Positions 6,409 through 7,564 of a stretch of DNA of 7,564 nt are shown one piece after another. The translations under genes were made by a program, and so were the position numbers. The stretch lies in assembly GCA_019310745.1 (NCBI GenBank), contig JAFDDS010000024.1, forward strand, positions 1 through 7,564. The letters run 5' to 3'. Under the pieces are notes generated by a model that made no database searches, was not told the DNA's origin, and worked only from the letters and a program-made list of their open reading frames with translations. This DNA is from Deltaproteobacteria bacterium. GTDB taxonomy: Bacteria > Desulfobacterota > DSM-4660 > Desulfatiglandales > B25-G16. Numbering within the stretch: the stretch's first letter is position 1; every line of letters begins with the position of its first letter.

Positions 6409-7519
6409 TTATAGCTATGATCCTTTTATTCTCATCGCTGTTCTCCTGTTGATTGGTATTGGACTCATTGCGGTTTTTTCTGCCAGTTCAATTCTTGCTG
6501 AAGAGAGATATGGAGATCACTATTACTATCTTAAAAGGCAGGGGGTATTTTGTCTTTTTGGGCTTTTTCTTATGATATTGGTAAAGAATATTAACTACCT
6601 TTTATATAGAAGACTGGTCTACTTTTTTTTGGGATTGAGTTTCATTTTATTGATTTTACTGTTTGTGCCAGGCTTTGGAGCGAAAGTGGCAGGAGCTCAG
6701 AGATGGTTTCGGTTTGGCTTTATCTCAATCCAGCCATCTGAGACAGTAAAGCTATCTTTGGCAATTTTTGTGGCCTACAGTATGAGTAAAAACGTTGAGA
6801 ATATGGGGACTCTCTTTCACGGGCTTTTACCACACTTACTAGTGGCGTCAATCTTTATAATACTTATTCTTCTCCAACCAGATCTTGGAACAGCGGTCAT
6901 TATAGGGATGTGGATGTTAATCCTTCTTTTTATAGGTGGAGTGCATGTAGGGCAGCTCATTGTCCTGTTAGGCCTCCTGACACCTATTGTTTTTTACCTG
7001 ATCTCCCACACCGCGTATAGGCTTCATCGTTGGTGGGCATTTTTAGACCCATGGCAGGATCCTCAAGGATTTGGTTTTCAGATAATCCATTCTTTTTTAG
7101 CCTTTGGTTCAGGTGGATTCTCAGGAGTAGGACTTGGCAATAGTAAACAAAAACTTTTTTATCTCCCAGAGCCCCATACCGATTTTATTCTGTCAATCAT
7201 AGCTGAGGAGATAGGGTTTATAGGGGTGAGTGCCTTATTGATTCTGTTTACTTTTGTTATAATCCGGGGAATCAAGATTGCGTTAAATGCGCCCGAGCTT
7301 TTCGGGACGTATCTTGCACTGGGGATAAGTTGTATGCTGGCAGTACAGGTAATAGTTAATATGGGCGTGGTAATGGCCCTTTTGCCAACCAAGGGGCTAA
7401 CACTTCCCTTTATAAGTTATGGTGGTTCCTCTCTTGTTGTTAATCTTATAGGTATGGGAATATTAATGAATATATCAAAAAAAACCTTGGATGGGCCGGG
7501 GGAATTACAAAGGACATGA
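6386..7519 (+). CDS. ftsW: Septal peptidoglycan glycosyltransferase FtsW (SEDS family)
   Basis: FtsW is the SEDS-family inner-membrane polymerase that links lipid II into glycan strands at the division site, working with FtsI. The 377-residue protein is mostly hydrophobic, with about ten membrane segments starting near residue 13. SEDS motifs are present: FSASS (31-35), GAQRWFRFGFISIQPSE (103-119), LQPDLGTA (163-170), RLHRWWAFLDPW (212-223), GFSGVGLGNSKQKLFYLPE (244-262), PHTDFI (263-268) and PFISYGGSS (341-349). D266 in HTDF matches the aspartate known to be essential in FtsW and RodA. ATG 6386 has a good Shine-Dalgarno, GAGGAG (6372-6377), 8 bases upstream inside murD. It overlaps murD by 23 bases. 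RodA and SpoVE are close relatives, but the position between murD and a murG-like start indicates FtsW. Confidence 0.96.
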   Translation: MVSKKTANYSYDPFILIAVLLLIGIGLIAVFSASSILAEERYGDHYYYLKRQGVFCLFGLFLMILVKNINYLLYRRLVYFFLGLSFILLILLFVPGFGAKVAGAQRWFRFGFISIQPSETVKLSLAIFVAYSMSKNVENMGTLFHGLLPHLLVASIFIILILLQPDLGTAVIIGMWMLILLFIGGVHVGQLIVLLGLLTPIVFYLISHTAYRLHRWWAFLDPWQDPQGFGFQIIHSFLAFGSGGFSGVGLGNSKQKLFYLPEPHTDFILSIIAEEIGFIGVSALLILFTFVIIRGIKIALNAPELFGTYLALGISCMLAVQVIVNMGVVMALLPTKGLTLPFISYGGSSLVVNLIGMGILMNISKKTLDGPGELQRT

Positions 7520-7538
7520 TTTAACCAAATGAGTGGTG

Positions 7539-7564
7539 ATGAAGGACAGAGAGCTAAGGATAAT
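7539..7564 (+). CDS. murG: Probable start of MurG (lipid I N-acetylglucosaminyltransferase), cut off by the window end
   Basis: Only eight whole codons are visible from ATG 7539, reading MKDRELRI and running off the end of the window. MurG proteins typically begin with a short charged lead and then a strand such as LRIIIAGGGTGGH, so LRI fits. murG is also the usual gene after ftsW in dcw clusters. GAGTGG (7531-7536) is a poor, very close Shine-Dalgarno. GTG codons at 7533 and 7536 are in the same frame and could also start it. A competing frame from ATG 7529 (MSGDEGQRAKDN) is also open to the end but has no ribosome binding site. The call rests on context and a few residues. Confidence 0.6.

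Noticed and set aside
6623..6630. Homopolymer runs (T8 in ftsW at 6623, A8 in murE near 1603, G7 in murD at 5433, A8 in ftsW at 7477) as frameshift or phase-variable sites
   Set aside because: All frames continue intact with the correct protein motifs on both sides, and such runs are expected in AT-rich coding DNA. Nothing shows programmed slippage.

Overview
This window is a stretch of a bacterial division and cell wall (dcw) cluster, with every gene on the + strand. The order is the 3' end of ftsI, then murE, murF, mraY, murD, ftsW and the first few codons of what is very probably murG. All six long reading frames are recognisable from family motifs, and each complete gene has about the usual length for its family. 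Bases 1-7564 are almost entirely coding.

The genes point to a Gram-negative-type bacterium with meso-diaminopimelate peptidoglycan. MurE keeps the Arg of the DAP-recognition motif, in a variant form. FtsI carries a single C-terminal PASTA domain, which is common in Desulfobacterota ('Deltaproteobacteria') and related lineages and absent from the FtsI of E. coli. The DNA is moderately AT-rich by eye. A Desulfobacterota- or Nitrospirota-like source is my best guess from protein flavour, but I could not test it by phylogeny.

Layout: 2-802 is the end of the septal transpeptidase gene ftsI. After 9 bases murE (812-2362) follows, and its first 16 codons contain a four-copy heptanucleotide repeat. 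Bases 2363-2521 are a 159-base non-coding gap, the only real gap in the cluster. It holds a nested inverted repeat followed by an A/C-rich tract with heptamer-like units. murF (2522-3949), mraY (3954-5033) and murD (5038-6408) are then separated by only 4 bases each. murD overlaps ftsW (6386-7519) by 23 bases, and a murG-like start lies at 7539. This spacing suggests one operon with translational coupling. I see no promoter or convincing Rho-independent terminator.

Together the genes make and use lipid-linked peptidoglycan precursor. MurD, MurE and MurF add D-Glu, the diamino acid and D-Ala-D-Ala to UDP-MurNAc-L-Ala. MraY moves the product onto undecaprenyl phosphate to make lipid I. MurG adds GlcNAc to give lipid II. 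FtsW polymerises lipid II at the septum and FtsI crosslinks it.

I found no new multi-gene system. The points worth a second look are small: the heptamer repeat inside the start of an essential gene, the palindromic insertion-like element between murE and murF, a possible 19-codon leader in front of murF, and the DNSR variant of the MurE specificity motif.
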